DNA of 64,000 nt from Mya arenaria (GCF_026914265.1 NC_069133.1:2455566-2519565), one strand, 5' to 3'. Numbered from the stretch's first letter, positions 13,229-25,213 are shown. Numbers and translations: made by a program. The notes: generated by a model from the letters alone, not told the origin.

Positions 13229-13240
13229 TACTGTTAATAT

Positions 13241-13604
13241 GTGCAGATTTTCGGAGGTCATGGCGAATAGCAACGGCAACTGATAAGCCCCGCCTTATAT
13301 GGACACTGATTGGTCAGTCGGGTATCGACCAGCTAGTTTGACTGACAGGTCGCGTCATCTTAATTGTTCACTGTTGTTACTCAATTTAAATCAAAACGAT
13401 GGGGTAATAAAAACTTGAAATACTCATTTATAATGACTCATTTGACCTACCTGATCAAAACAAAAAACCCAAATGATTTGTGTACAAAACTAGTTTCATC
13501 TATCAAGTGTATCATGTACTGTCCCCTTTAAGAGGCGTAACCGTGAATATGGGGTAAACTGCTTTCTATTAAAATATCGTGTGAACTTTTATTGAATGGA
13601 TTAT
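13241..13604. other. Spacer between SINE and minisatellite
   Basis: No gene, RNA or repeat was recognised in this stretch. Confidence 0.4.
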
Positions 13605-16130
13605 GCTCGTAGTTTGACGGGTGTCTCCGGATTCTGCTCTTAGTTTTACTGGTGGCTCTGGATTCTGCTCTAAGTTTTACTGGTGTCTCCGGATTCTGCT
13701 CTTAGTTTTATGGGTGTCTCTGGATTCTGCTCTTAGTTTTATGGGTGTCTCTGGATTCTGCTCGTTGTTTAACAGGTGTCTCCGGATTCTGCTCTTAGTT
13801 TTATGGGTGTCTCTGTATTCTGCTCGTTGTTTAACGGGTGTCTCCGGATTCTGCTCTTAGTTTTATGGGTGTCTCTGGATTCTGCTCGTTGTTTGACGGG
13901 TGTCTCTGGATTCTGCTCATTGTTTGACGGGTGTCTCTGGATTCTGCTCGTAGTTTTATGGGTGTCTCTGGATTCTGCTCGTTGTTTGACGGGTGTCTCT
14001 GGATTCTGCTCGTTGTTTAACGGGTTTCAACGGATTCTACTCGTAGTTTAAATGGTGTCTCCGGACTCTGCTCGTAGTTAAACGGGTGTCTCCGGATTCT
14101 GTCCGTTGTTTTATGGTTATCTCCGGATTCTACTCTTAGTTTTACGGGTGTCTCCGGATTCGGCTTGATGTTTAACGGGTTTCAACGGATTCTGCTCGTA
14201 GTTTTACAGGTATCCCCGGATTCTACTTGTTGTTTTACGGGTGTCTCCGGATTCTGCTCGTAGTTTAACGGGTTTCTCCAGATTCTACTCGTAGTTTTAC
14301 GGTTGGCTCCGGATTCTGCTCGTAGTTAAACGGGTGTCTCCGGATTCTGTCCGTTGTTTTATGGTTATCTCCGGATTCTACTCTTAGTTTTACGGGTGTC
14401 TCCGGATTCGGCTTGTTGTTTAACGGGTTTCAACGGATTCTGCTTGTAGTTTTACGGATATCCCCGGATTCTACTTGTTGTTTTACGGGTGTCTCCGGAT
14501 TCTGCTCGTAGTTTAACGGGTTTCTCCAGATTCTACTCTTAGTTTTATGGGTGTCTCCGGATTCGGCTTGATGTTTAACAGGTTTCAACGGATTCTGCTC
14601 GTAGTTTTACAGGTATCCCCGGATTCTACTTGTTGTTTTACGGGTGTCTCGTGATTCTGCTCGTAGTTTAACGGGTTTCTCCAGATTCTACTCGTAGTTT
14701 TACGGTTGGCTCCGGATTCTGCTCGTAGTTAAACGGGTGTCTCCGGATTCTGTCCGTTGTTTTATGGTTATCTCCGGATTCTACTCTTAGTTTTACGGGT
14801 GTCTCCGGATTCGGCTTGTTGTTTAACGGGTTTCAACGGATTCTGCTTGTAGTTTTACGGATATCCCCGGATTCTACTTGTTGTTTTACGGGTGTCTCCG
14901 GATTCTGCTCGTAGTTTAACGGGTTTCTCCAGATTCTACTCGTAGTTTTACGGTTTGCTCCGGATTTTGCTCGTAGTTTACCCAGTTTCAACGGATTCTG
15001 CTCGTAGTTTTACACTTATCTCCGGATTCTACTTGTTGTTTTACGGGTGTCTCCGAATTCTGCTTGTAGTTTAAGGGTTTCTCCAGATTCTACTCGTAGT
15101 TTTACGGGTGGTCCCGGATTCTGCTCGTAGTTAAACGGGTGTCTCCGGATTCGGCTTGTTGTTTAACGGGTTTCAACGGATTTTGCTCGTAGTTTTACGG
15201 GTATCCCCGGATTCTACTTGTTGTTTTACGGGTGTCTCCGGATTCTGCTCGTAGTTTTACGGTTGGCTCCAGTTTCTGCTCGTAGTTTACCCAATTTCAA
15301 CGGATTCTGCTCGTAGTTTTACACTTATCTCCGGATTCTACTTGTTGTTTTACGCGTGTCACCGAATTCTGCTTGTAGTTTAACGGGTTTCTCCAGATTC
15401 TACTCGTAGTTTTATGGATGGTCCCGGATTCTGCTCGTAGTTTAACTGATTTCTTCGGATTTTGCCCGTTGTAAGATGGGTGTCTTTGGAATCTGCTCGT
15501 CGTTTCATGGGTGTCTCCGTATATTGCTCGTAGTTTTACGGGCTTCTCCAAATTCTGCTCGTAGTTATATCGGTGGCTCCGGATTTTGCTCGTAGTTAAA
15601 TGGGTTTGTCCAGATTCTACTCGGTTTTCTACGGGTGGCTCCGGATTCTGCTCGTAGTTTAACCGGTTTCAAAGGATTCTGCTTGTAGATTTACGCTTAT
15701 CTCCGGATTCTACTTGTTGTTTTACGGGTGTCTCCAAATTCTGCTCGTAGTTTAACGGGTTTCTCCAGATTCTACTCGTAGTTTTATGGATGGCTCCGGA
15801 TTCTGCTAGTAGTTTAACTGGTTTCTTCGGATTTTGCCCGTTGTTAGATGGGTGTCTTCGGAATCTTCTTGTCGTTTCATGGATGTCTCCGGATTCTGCT
15901 CGTATTTTAACGGGCTTCTCCGAATTCTGCTCATAGTTATATGGGTGGCTCCGGAGTTTTACGGGTTTCTCAGGCTTCTGCTCGTAGTTTTATGGGTGGC
16001 TCCGAATTACGCTCGTACTTTTACGGATGTCTCCGGATTCTGTTCGTAGTTTCATTGGTGTCTCCGGATTCTGCTCGAGGTTAATGGGTGGCTCCGAAAC
16101 CTGCCCGTAGTTTTACGGGTGTCTCCGGGC
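13605..16130. repeat. 31-bp minisatellite, ~81 units, with higher-order repeats
   Basis: Tandem units of the type gtgtctccggattctgctcg + tagttttacgg recur every 31 bp. Because 31 is not a multiple of 3, three units make a 93-bp (31-codon) pseudo-peptide repeat, which explains the long open frames here. Unit variants (ctgctcg/ctactcg/ggcttg; tctcc/tcaac/tcccc) recur in blocks. For example, the run 'aaacgggtgtctccggattc' + 'tgtccgttg' appears at about 14080, 14330 and 14732, showing duplication of multi-unit segments. The array lies between the two kinase-like copies. Confidence 0.9.
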
Positions 16131-16139
16131 ACTTTTAAG

Positions 16140-16870
16140 CAGCGTAAAGTATTCAACTAAGATAACTCTTTAAACGGGCCCCGATGCCGGGTCCAGGATT
16201 TGACATTAGAGTGTGCATACTTCAGGGCGATCAGCGCACTATATGGGCATGCACCCCCTTCCCAAGGAATCCCCCCACCCCCAACAAAAGACTTTACTCA
16301 AGGCAAGGAATGTTTGGGTGCCTTTTCGACGAACCTTTTGGCTGATTGTAGTCTAAACTTGTGTATTTTGGTGCAGTTCTTGCATAATTTCTCTGTCGTA
16401 TTGACATGAAATGCTCCCTTGGACAAAACCTACGAGTGTTAATTTTCCATTGGGGTATTTCTGTCAGAAGCGTTTATAAGGCAATTAGGAAAAATGAATA
16501 TATTTTTCATTATTGATGAAGATAATATTTTTACTAACACATGATATACATTTCTGCGTTTTATCCTGATTAACGATATTATGTTGCAGTAATTTCGGGA
16601 ACCCCCCCCCCCCCCCCCCCACACACACACCCCAAAGTAATCTGAGCGTCTATAAAAAAAGCTTATTGTTATACTGTCAGAAGATAGGTAAACTTACCTT
16701 CTAAAAACAAATTATGAACCAACAAGTTGTTTACAGTTGAAATCCTGAAATATGAGTGGGATGGATTTCAATTTAATGTATTCAAATATTTAGCACCCCA
16801 TTTAGATAGCATATCTATGCGTCTAAAGGGAAACAAACCACATAGCTTAACTTGAAAAAAGGTTAGTTTT
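16140..16870. other. Spacer with poly-C/CA tract
   Basis: No gene was recognised. A run of 19 C (16602-16620) is followed by (AC)5. The run length may be unreliable in the assembly. Confidence 0.5.
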
Positions 16871-16936
16871 AATATACACGGAGAATATAAAGAGAGATGG
16901 TATGTACTTCATGGACTATTTATAATTCTTACGAAA

Positions 16937-19010
16937 ATGTCTAATAAAGAAAAACATTCTTCAAGGAAACCCTTCAATAAACACGTGGATCAGAAGTCAC
17001 GTAGTGTTCGAATGTTAACTGCGGCAAACAAGTAACGGGCACACGGACGGTCGGAAAGATGGCCGGACTCCTGAAAACCTTACCGGTAAACGCATGATGT
17101 CACTCTATGCAAGCAGATCGAGGAGAATGCCCCCGCACACGTGCACGGCAACGAAGTGGACCTGCTAAAACACGCACCGATATAAATATGATATTCAAGC
17201 AGGGAGAGCATATCAAAAGTGAACCGGATGCGCAGGTTGTGGGCCGGTCTATCGCGCGAGATAAAGACAAGGGACAAAAGGACGCACAGCTCCACGTGCC
17301 GCCAACGCAGCCTAAGGTATACAAAGACAATTGGCAAGCCAAAAGCTCAACAAAGTTGGAGTGCCGCTGGGATGCGCCTGTTACAATTCCGGGACCGGGA
17401 GTTGCACCGTCGTCACGTATGTGGACAGCCCCAACAACCGGAATCTTAACCGCGTCCGGCTACCACGGGGAAGTGTCCCAGTTACTTACAAGAGCACTGA
17501 GACTGTGGCCATACCTATAATAATGGATAATACATTCAACAGTGGTCAGGTTAATAGTCTTTATTTGTAATTTGGAAAGATACGTATACGTTTTGCGTCT
17601 GTAATGTTCACTAGCGGATTAAGGGGGGCATACCCGGCGCCCCCCCCCCCCCCCTAAATCGTAGAAGTTTACTAAGTTCAATAAACGAGAAAAAAAGTAA
17701 TAAATAATGCCAAAAATGCACCATTTAGGACTAGAAATTGAACAAAATAAATTTAGGTTCTGAGGGAAGGGCGCAAGTCAAAAGGCTACGCCCCTAAGTT
17801 ACTCCCCCTCTAACGTCAAATCCTGGATCAGTCCCTGATGTTATACACGCTTTTTGATTCCAGTTTTGAAATAACAGCTGTGTGCTGAAATACAAATGAG
17901 GAGTGCAGCCAAATACATGCATTAAATGTATTCCTTTAATAAGTTTACGTTTTTAATTCTTTATTGTTTCGTCTTCCAGAGGGAGTCATTCAGCAGCAAC
18001 CGAGATATCCGTACGGATCTTCCTGTGATTTCTGGGGATACATTCAAGGTCGCGTTTGAACAGGCTCTGTACAGAATCAACCGGAGGAGCGTGATTGGTT
18101 AGCTAGCAAGAAATCATTCGACCAGAACCTTAAAGGATTGGCCCACTTTTCGGGGGCACTTCCATATAAGGAGATAAAATTGCGAAGTCAAATCGTTGAG
18201 GGCAACTCTGGTGATGTTTTTTTTTTTTGGAGTATGGATGGACAATGTACTGGCAATAAAAGAACTTCGTGGTGTGAAAATGGACCAAAAACGAGTGAGA
18301 GCTTTCAGTGCAGAAATGGAGCTCATTTGTGGTATAGCACACCCAAATATTGTCCGGTACATTGGATTTTGTGACGAGAGCCCGAACATTTCCATAATCA
18401 TGGAGTATATGTCGATGACGTTGTATGACGCTTTACATTTGAGACACGATATTGACTTCACAGATAACGAACGTTTGCAAATAATTCGTCAGATGTGTGA
18501 AGGTATGAAATGTCTGCATTCACAAAATATGCAGACATGACACCTAAACAAGTGTTACTGAATTACCAGAATGGCAAAGATTGCGTGGCAAAACTGTCCG
18601 CCTTCGGACTCAGCAAAATTAAAAATAACGTTGATATGACGTCATCAGTGGCTGGCGCGAAAACAAATCAAAAGTCTGCGATTCCGAGATACTCCGCACC
18701 GGAAGTCCTTTCTGGGGAAATCCTAAAGATACCGGATATAATGAAAGCGGATATCTGGTCGCTAGCTCTTCTACTCCATGAGGTGATTTTTGAGGAGGAG
18801 CCTTACTTCGACATGTCGTACAAAACCTTGCTTAAAGAAGTTGGGACCAAGGGCGTCACACCCAAGGGGCTCTCTGATGTCCATACTGACGATACCGTTA
18901 GTGTTGCGCAGAAAAGGGCACTAAGCTTCAATCCGGCAAAGAGACCTGACATAACCTACATATGTCAAATATTGAAAGACATTGATAACATTTATAAGGA
19001 CTGTGCATAG
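16937..19010 (+). pseudogene. Kinase-like gene copy 2, full-length but frameshifted
   Basis: Paralogue of 8944-10752. Exon 1 (ATG 16937) ends at 17549 (GGTCAG|gttaat) and exon 2 starts at 17980 after 'cttccag'. Here the kinase N lobe survives: a VEGNSGDV Gly-rich loop, then LAIKELR with the expected catalytic Lys, HPNIVRYIGFCDESPN, YMSMTLYDAL, and the C-lobe stretch RYSAPEVLSGE, DIWSLALLL, FNPAKRPD. Breaks visible: a stop soon after the start (about 17033), a 1-nt loss near 17333 relative to copy 1, a frame change near 18090, a T12 tract at 18217-18228 that puts Gly loop and Lys in different frames, and a frame change at the catalytic loop near 18535 that destroys the HRD motif. DFG reads AFG. 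The T12 shift could be a sequencing error, but the set of lesions indicates a pseudogene. The terminal stop is TAG 19008-19010. Confidence 0.78.
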
Positions 19011-19390
19011 GGTATCTGAGAGGCTGCCAAAGTTTACTTGTTATTGTTTGTTTGTTTTCTAATCATACATTTTCTGGCTTTGGTATTCGTCAAAAAGAAG
19101 CTAGAATTGTTTTCATGTCTTTGATGAGTTCGCTTGGAGTATTTGTGGCAAAATATTGCCTCGACTATGATTTAGTTGATTTTATTTGCATTTTTATGTA
19201 TTCACATATTTCATGTTATCTCATGTTTGTCGTTGAAGTTCATTTCTGAAAAATAGTATCGTTTTAAAATATGTATTTTATATTTTGTTGTATCGTCCTT
19301 TTCATGAAGATCTAGGCATTTCGAAAAAATAATTAAACACATATAACATAACATATTAATTATATGTACATTTATAGATGTCAAATTAGT
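19011..19390 (+). other. 3'-flank homologous to 10753-11110
   Basis: Shares ordered words with the flank of copy 1 and marks the distal edge of the duplicated segment at about 19380. Confidence 0.6.
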
Positions 19391-20500
19391 TTTGTATTTT
19401 GTACTCAAAACAGCTGTATTTTTTTCCGAGCAAAATCCATTTCCTCTCGGGCTATGGCAGTGTCCACAAAGAATTTCAGGAACCTAAACTTCGAAATCAT
19501 ATACCTCAAATTCTTAACATACTTTCAAACATAAAGTTATACTTGGGAATGACAGTATAACAATAGTGCAACGCATCAAACTTAGTGCTCTCGTCTGTAT
19601 TTTTGTTCGGTTGATTTAAGGGCATAACTCAATACTTTTATAGCAAGAGTTATGGGCCCTGTTTCTCTTTTTCACGGTCTGCCGACTAAATTGTTTCGAG
19701 GGCAAAAAATAAACACTAAATTTTACCTATATATTTCACTTTCAGAGTATGAGCATGAGTCTTGTTTACGAGTCAGGGGCCATGATTACGAACAGTCTTA
19801 AATGTGAGTTCAGACTCAAGTAGAATTGTAGTAGGCTTTGTTCTACATTCGTTTATTACAATTATTAAAACTATCTCAAGAAAATAACACTGTACAGGTT
19901 ACCCAAGTTTTAGGATTTTTTTTTAAATATGGGTATATTTTTTGGTATATTTGTTCGATAACAGTTTATTTTGTGACAGTGTATAGATATTATATTAAAC
20001 TGCTCTAACCCAATATGTATTCATTCTCATTCGTCATGATAAATTTGTTGTACGCGTCAGCAAATTAGATTATATTAAGATGTGTAAACATGCTCAACGC
20101 CAGATAAACGGGAAAGCAGTGGACCGTTTCAATAAATATCGAAAGGCTTAAAGGTACTCGCTCGTGTTTTTGTAAAATGCACTTTTTAGTATGACGTTAT
20201 AAAGTGTGGCAAATCGTTATGAGTGTAAACATCTAGGATACCAAAAGCTTGACTCCTACAGCCAATGTTGATATTACACCTACCACACCGACAGTCTGTC
20301 AGCGCTTTTAGCGCTTTGATTCAATATATGCTTACGGTAGCTGGGTGAATATTTGATCACGTTCTCCTCCGTGTCCGGGCCATCAAAACATTATTCATTT
20401 TATTTGTTTTTGTTTTTTTTCCATATTCAGGTCAACTTACATTCATAAACAAACACTGAGAAATATTCTTTGGGTGTTAACTAAACACCTTCGTGAATTT
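19391..20500. other. Intergenic AT-rich DNA
   Basis: No gene was recognised. Short low-complexity stretches only. Confidence 0.4.
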
Positions 20501-20767
20501 ATCAAAGTATGAAGTGTGTACCTCCCTCCAATTTGCGTAACGGTGCTATGTCCTGAACAGCGATGTAGATCCTACCATTCCTTATGTGACACTTATAACT
20601 ACCTTAAATTGTAAAGTCAATGTAAAAAACAAACAATGCTTATATTTATTTTGTTATACAACATTGTAGCTCTTTAAATTATCTATAATAAATATTTATA
20701 TTTATTTTAAAAAGTGTCATTACTTTTATTTGTCAACATCGTTACGGCATCTAGCCGTTGTATCGGT

Positions 20768-21004
20768 ACTCATAAGATCCCGGTGAATTTGAATTTTGCC
20801 GCGCAATAAACTTCCTTTTAGTAATTAACTCATCAGAGCCCGGTGAATTTGAATTTTGCCGCGCAATAAACTTCCTTTTAGTAATTAACTCATCAGAGCC
20901 CGGTGAATTTGAATTTTGCCGCGCAATAAACTTCCTTTTAGTAATTAACTCATCAGAGCCCGGTGAATTTGAATTTTGCCGCGCAATAAACTTCCTTTTA
21001 GTAA
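20768..21004. repeat. Four-unit 60-bp tandem repeat, near identical
   Basis: The unit containing cccggtgaatttgaattttg, ccgcgcaataaac and ttccttttagtaa is repeated four times at exactly 60-bp spacing. The last three are essentially identical; the first differs in its leading bases (actcataagat for actcatcagag). Each unit contains AATAAA on the plus strand. The array lies about 350 bp upstream of the decayed transposon-like gene. Confidence 0.92.
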
Positions 21005-21353
21005 GTAAAATATTAAAGTTATCTTTATTATATGTCTACACGGTTCATATGTTTTCAATGTACATTGGTAAGATATTCATATTTTATAATCAAATACATT
21101 TAAAGACATGATTATAATTCCATTTCGATTAAGTCATATGATTTCGCGTCAATTACATGCCGTCTCTTCATGGTGCAATGCATCATTGTCGGCACTGTTA
21201 CGTTCGACACCGTTACGATAATTTTGTAACAGTGTTGCCTGTTTCGTAACGGCGTTGACAATTCAATACTATTACTTCTTAAACCATTTAAATGTGTATG
21301 CACACTTTTATTCGAAAGTTCAGTCTGAGTGATACTGTTCCTCTCAATGTGGT

Positions 21354-24107
21354 TTGTTTTATCTTATTTCAGATATATTCAGCATGAGTCATTCTGGTGA
21401 CAGCGATACTGAGAGCACTTATGAGACAAACATCCAAAGTTATAAATGCCACATATGTGATCTTAAGCCTAACCTTATCACTCTTATTCACATTCTTCAG
21501 CAAATAATAAATGCCGGACCATATCTTTTAACATTACCCAATGGTGAGATGTATGTTCGGTGCAAGTTTCAGGATTGTGAGCGATATTTCCATTTGCTTT
21601 GTATCCATCCAACTTTTCCGGACGAGGCTTTAAATGATACACACCTAGCTGACCTACAAGAAAATGGTATCCACTGTCCAAAATGTGAACCTGGAGTGCA
21701 TTTGAACAAACTTATATGATCAATTTGTTATTTCAACACATACACAAAAAATGGCATTAACAGCGAAAGAACGAATGCGACGGTATAAAAATAAAATCAA
21801 ACAAGACCAAGAAAGACATGCTGAATACCTACAAAAGGAGAAACTACGATGGAAGAAGAGAAGGGAGGAGAACAAACTGCCGCCATTAAAATGAGACATG
21901 AATGAACGAGCCCAAAGAGTAAAACGAAAGCAAAGGAGAAAGGAAATCAAAGAAAGGAGAGAAAACAAACGCCATAGAGACGAACTTATTAGAAATGCGT
22001 CAGTGATCATTTCTCCACCTACTAGTCCTACTCATTCAGTAGAAGAAGTGAAAACACACCGGAGGCAAAACGTGGACGAAAGAAAGTTAAACGAGATCGG
22101 GCAAACGCTTATAAAAAGATAAAGAAGCTAGAAGAAGAGTTAATGAAGAAAACAAGAGAAGCAGACAAATACCGAAAACGATATGAAAGACTCAATAAGA
22201 AGAATGAAAAGATAACTGAGCAAAATAAACAATACAATATTATTGGTATCTTTAAAGAGAGCAAATTACGTGGAAAGCTGAAAAAACAGTTGCTATTGCA
22301 TTGTGTTGTTGCAGAACAAATTAGAAGGAAGATGAAGAACAAGAAAATACTAAATGCAGAGGAAAAGAGAGTGCTTTCAAGTGTTGTAAGCTAAAAAGTA
22401 CTAAAAACGTATAACCTCATGGGTACCGCAAATGAACTGTTAGGTATAACACAAAAACGAACACAATATCATAGTATGAAACAAAATGAAAATCGCTTTC
22501 GTCGGCGAAAATATAGAAATTCAGTAAGTGATAAAGTAAAAGAAAGGGTTAGAATGTTTCTAGAAGAAGATATTAACAGCAGAATGATTCCAGGAAAGAA
22601 GGATACGAAAAAAAAATAAAAAATAAAGAAACAAAAGAGAGTTCTCACAAACAGCATGAAATCGTTGCACAAACAGTTTTTGTCACAAAATGACGAAATG
22701 AAAGTCTCTTATGCAATGTTTTGCAAATTGAGCCCGTTTTGGGTTGTCGACCCTACATGTGAAAAACGAGATACATGTACTTGCAAAATACATGCAAATG
22801 TTGAGTTTAAATTTTCCCGATTGAAACAGCATGGCGTTTTGAAATGTAAGACTCTAAAAGATGCGTGCAAAGTCTCTGTTGCAGCGAAATGAAAAAGGAA
22901 TGTATGTACAGGGAATGTTGCCACTGTAAAAATAAAAGGCTAGAAACTAATGAAGATGAAGATAGAAAACAAGTGTGGGTGTATTTTTGGCAGAATCGAC
23001 ACGAACAGAGAATAATTAAAGATAAAACTCAAAATGTTCAAGTTACAGTTAAAGAAAAGGTCCACTGTACCTTATCAGTTCTAGTTGACGAAATGAATGA
23101 AGTTCTTAAAAGCAAGTACTGTCGACATGTGTACAATATAACACATCAGCATAAACAGCTTAACAATTTAAAAGACACTTTAACTGACACAGAATGTATT
23201 GTTCATATCGACTTTAGCGAAAATTATGCTTGTAAAATGAGTATCGAAGTCCAGGGAATGCATTTTGGGGCTTCGCGTAACCAAGCATCATTACACACAG
23301 GTGTACTATATTTGAAGGGTAGACAACCGACATCATTTTGCAGCATTTTCAATAACACCAGACATGATCCAGCCAGTATAGGGGCACATTTACATCCAAT
23401 ATTACAAGAAATAAAAGTTGATTATCCAGATATTGACACAGTTAAATGAGTCCGCTATTGCTGTAAAACTCTTTTATATCACAAGTGATGTGATTACAAA
23501 GATTGACGAAGAACTTTCAAACGTTGCAACAATTCCTGTCAAAGGCACAATGCTTATTCATCAGGTCATCTGTAGTAGCAAAAGTGAATGCATATATGTA
23601 AGAGACCTTTCATGTTTTTGTAATGCATCGAAATTATGCAAATGTGTGATCTTTAGGAAGGTAGTTTTGGTCAAATCTAATAGCAACGGACAAGGTGTCA
23701 TTTTAGGATCAGCTATTTCTTCGAATAGCGCTATTGGCGGATCAAGCACATCATGTATTAGGACAGAATCAGCTGATCATACATCAACAAATGACGTATG
23801 AGACACTTTGGGGACTTCGGCTGAGTATGAATTCTCTGTCGAGGCTGTTAAAAAATGGGTGGTTGGTGAATATGACGGCTTGCCATACCCGGGGATTGTT
23901 CAAAATGTAGACCATGAGTCGGTGGAGGTAAAAGTCATGCATAGCATTGGCAAAAATCGGTATTGTTGGCCTGCAAGGGATGACATATTTAAGTATGACT
24001 TTCATGATGTTGTGACAGAGTTTGAAGGAATGGAGAGTGTTACTGGTCGTCACATGCAGCTCCCTTTTAATGTCTGGGACAAGGTTTGCAAGAAATTGGA
24101 TTTGTAA
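21354..24107 (+). pseudogene. Decayed transposon-like gene (PHD-like, coiled-coil, HIDFSENY core)
   Basis: A series of plus-strand frames reads as one protein interrupted by stops and frame changes. Segments in order: (1) 21354-21719, a Cys/His-rich PHD-like module (CHIC...C...C..YFHLLCIHP...HCPKC). (2) 21751-22394, a highly charged basic coiled-coil region starting MALTAKERMRRYKNKIKQ, with a TGA at 21892, a frame change near 22060 and a stop at 22392. (3) 22419-23446, with SRMIPGKKDT, FWVVDPT, clustered Cys (CTCKIHAN; CMYRECCHCKNK), HVYNITHQH, VHIDFSENYACK and HFGASRNQASLHTGV. (4) 23451-23798, VKLFYIT..., CFCNASKLCKC. (5) 23808-24107, a small-barrel (Tudor/agenet-like) stretch WVVGEYDGLPYPGIV...NRYCWPARDDI. 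This matches, from memory, a multicopy invertebrate family of unnamed proteins, probably DDE-transposase derived. The segment normally expected between HDPASI... and VKLFYIT is missing. There are no introns. Confidence 0.65.
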
Positions 24108-24367
24108 ACGGCAAAGTACAATATTACAAATCTACAAGATATTTAGATTTTATTCAGTAGTTTTATGATGTGTTTGCTTGTTGTTCAAAAGCTTTAAGAC
24201 ATTCTTACAAGTTTTGTTTAAATTTAAATGTTCTAACACAAGTAACATGCGCATAATATATGTACTCTAGAAAACATGTATGTATTGCAATTTTGTAAGC
24301 CTTAAACTGTTATAAACATGTAAACAAGTTTTTATTGTTCTGTAGTTTTCGTTTGAGTGTGTGTGTT

Positions 24368-24373
24368 AATAAA
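24368..24373 (+). promoter_or_regulatory. Possible polyadenylation signal AATAAA
   Basis: AATAAA about 260 nt after the end of the last coding segment of the decayed gene, in a T/GT-rich context. A candidate only; AATAAA is common in AT-rich DNA. Confidence 0.3.
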
Positions 24374-25150
24374 GTTAATAACTATGTTTATTAAAAACAA
24401 AGTAAAAAGTGTCACTTTGTTATGCCAAAGATATCCATGTACAATTTTCGCCAAAAAGCTGTTTAAAATATATTGGCGAAGGCATTTGGAGTCGGTCGTG
24501 CAAAACTTTACGATGAATACAGGTAGCATTAACGATACAACTATAAGAATGACGACGACCAGGTCTTATCTTGGTAGAAAGGTGATGAAAACACCGTTAC
24601 GCTCACATCAACACCGTTACATCTCATGTCATTGAATTTATTTATTAACAAAGAGACAAAAACGAAAAAACTTAAGCCTATTGAGTTTCATTGTATGCAA
24701 ACAAACATTTCTGCAAGTAATAAATTTTCTCATCAGTCATATAAGTTCTCAAGAGAATGTGCAACTGTATTATTTTTTCCGAAAAACAAAAGTTAACACC
24801 GTAACGTTAAACTCTTAAAAGATCTCAGCTGCAATTAGTTGTTGTCCTTAAATACTGTCATGATACTTATGATATTTATAGGTTTGTTGAAGAGTAATTT
24901 TGATTCATTTGAAAATTATGACTTATTGGAACGTTTTATGTGCTATTGTCTGTATCGGTGTTAATATCTAAAATTTTGGGGGCATCGACAACTGTGTATA
25001 CCACATGAGTACCTTTCATTCCACGTTGTGCCTAACGAATGAGAATAACCTTATTGTATGTACTTTCAATAATAACTAACAAAATTATAGATTATTTAAT
25101 GTTTATTTGAGGTGTGTTCCTAAACACGGAAAGGAACATAATCAAATATT
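24374..25150. other. Flank of the transposon-like gene, scattered ACACCGTTAC motifs
   Basis: No gene. Contains ACACCGTTAC twice (about 24593-24622) and AACACCGTAACG at about 24795, matching motifs on the other side of the transposon-like gene. Confidence 0.45.
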
Positions 25151-25155
25151 CCCCC

Positions 25156-25213
25156 AGCTATAGCACGGACCTATAAACCATTTATAGTTGGTTTATAGTT
25201 CCGTGGCTATAGG
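25156..25213. repeat. Near-perfect 24-bp palindrome with 8-nt loop
   Basis: Left arm (25156-25180, ending cacggacctataaacca) and right arm (25189-25213, starting tggtttatagttccgtgg) are reverse complements over about 24 positions with one mismatch and one gap; the loop is tttatagt. It could be a small foldback element or extrude as a hairpin. No function is assigned. Confidence 0.75.

Noticed and set aside
13621..14051. Open frames of 79-91 codons with Leu/Ser/Cys-rich repeats
   Set aside because: They follow the 31-bp minisatellite (three units = 31 codons); no start context or homologue.
16602..16630. Poly-C/CA tract as a regulatory G-quadruplex site
   Set aside because: A single homopolymer run beside a CA repeat is simple low-complexity sequence; no gene nearby depends on it.
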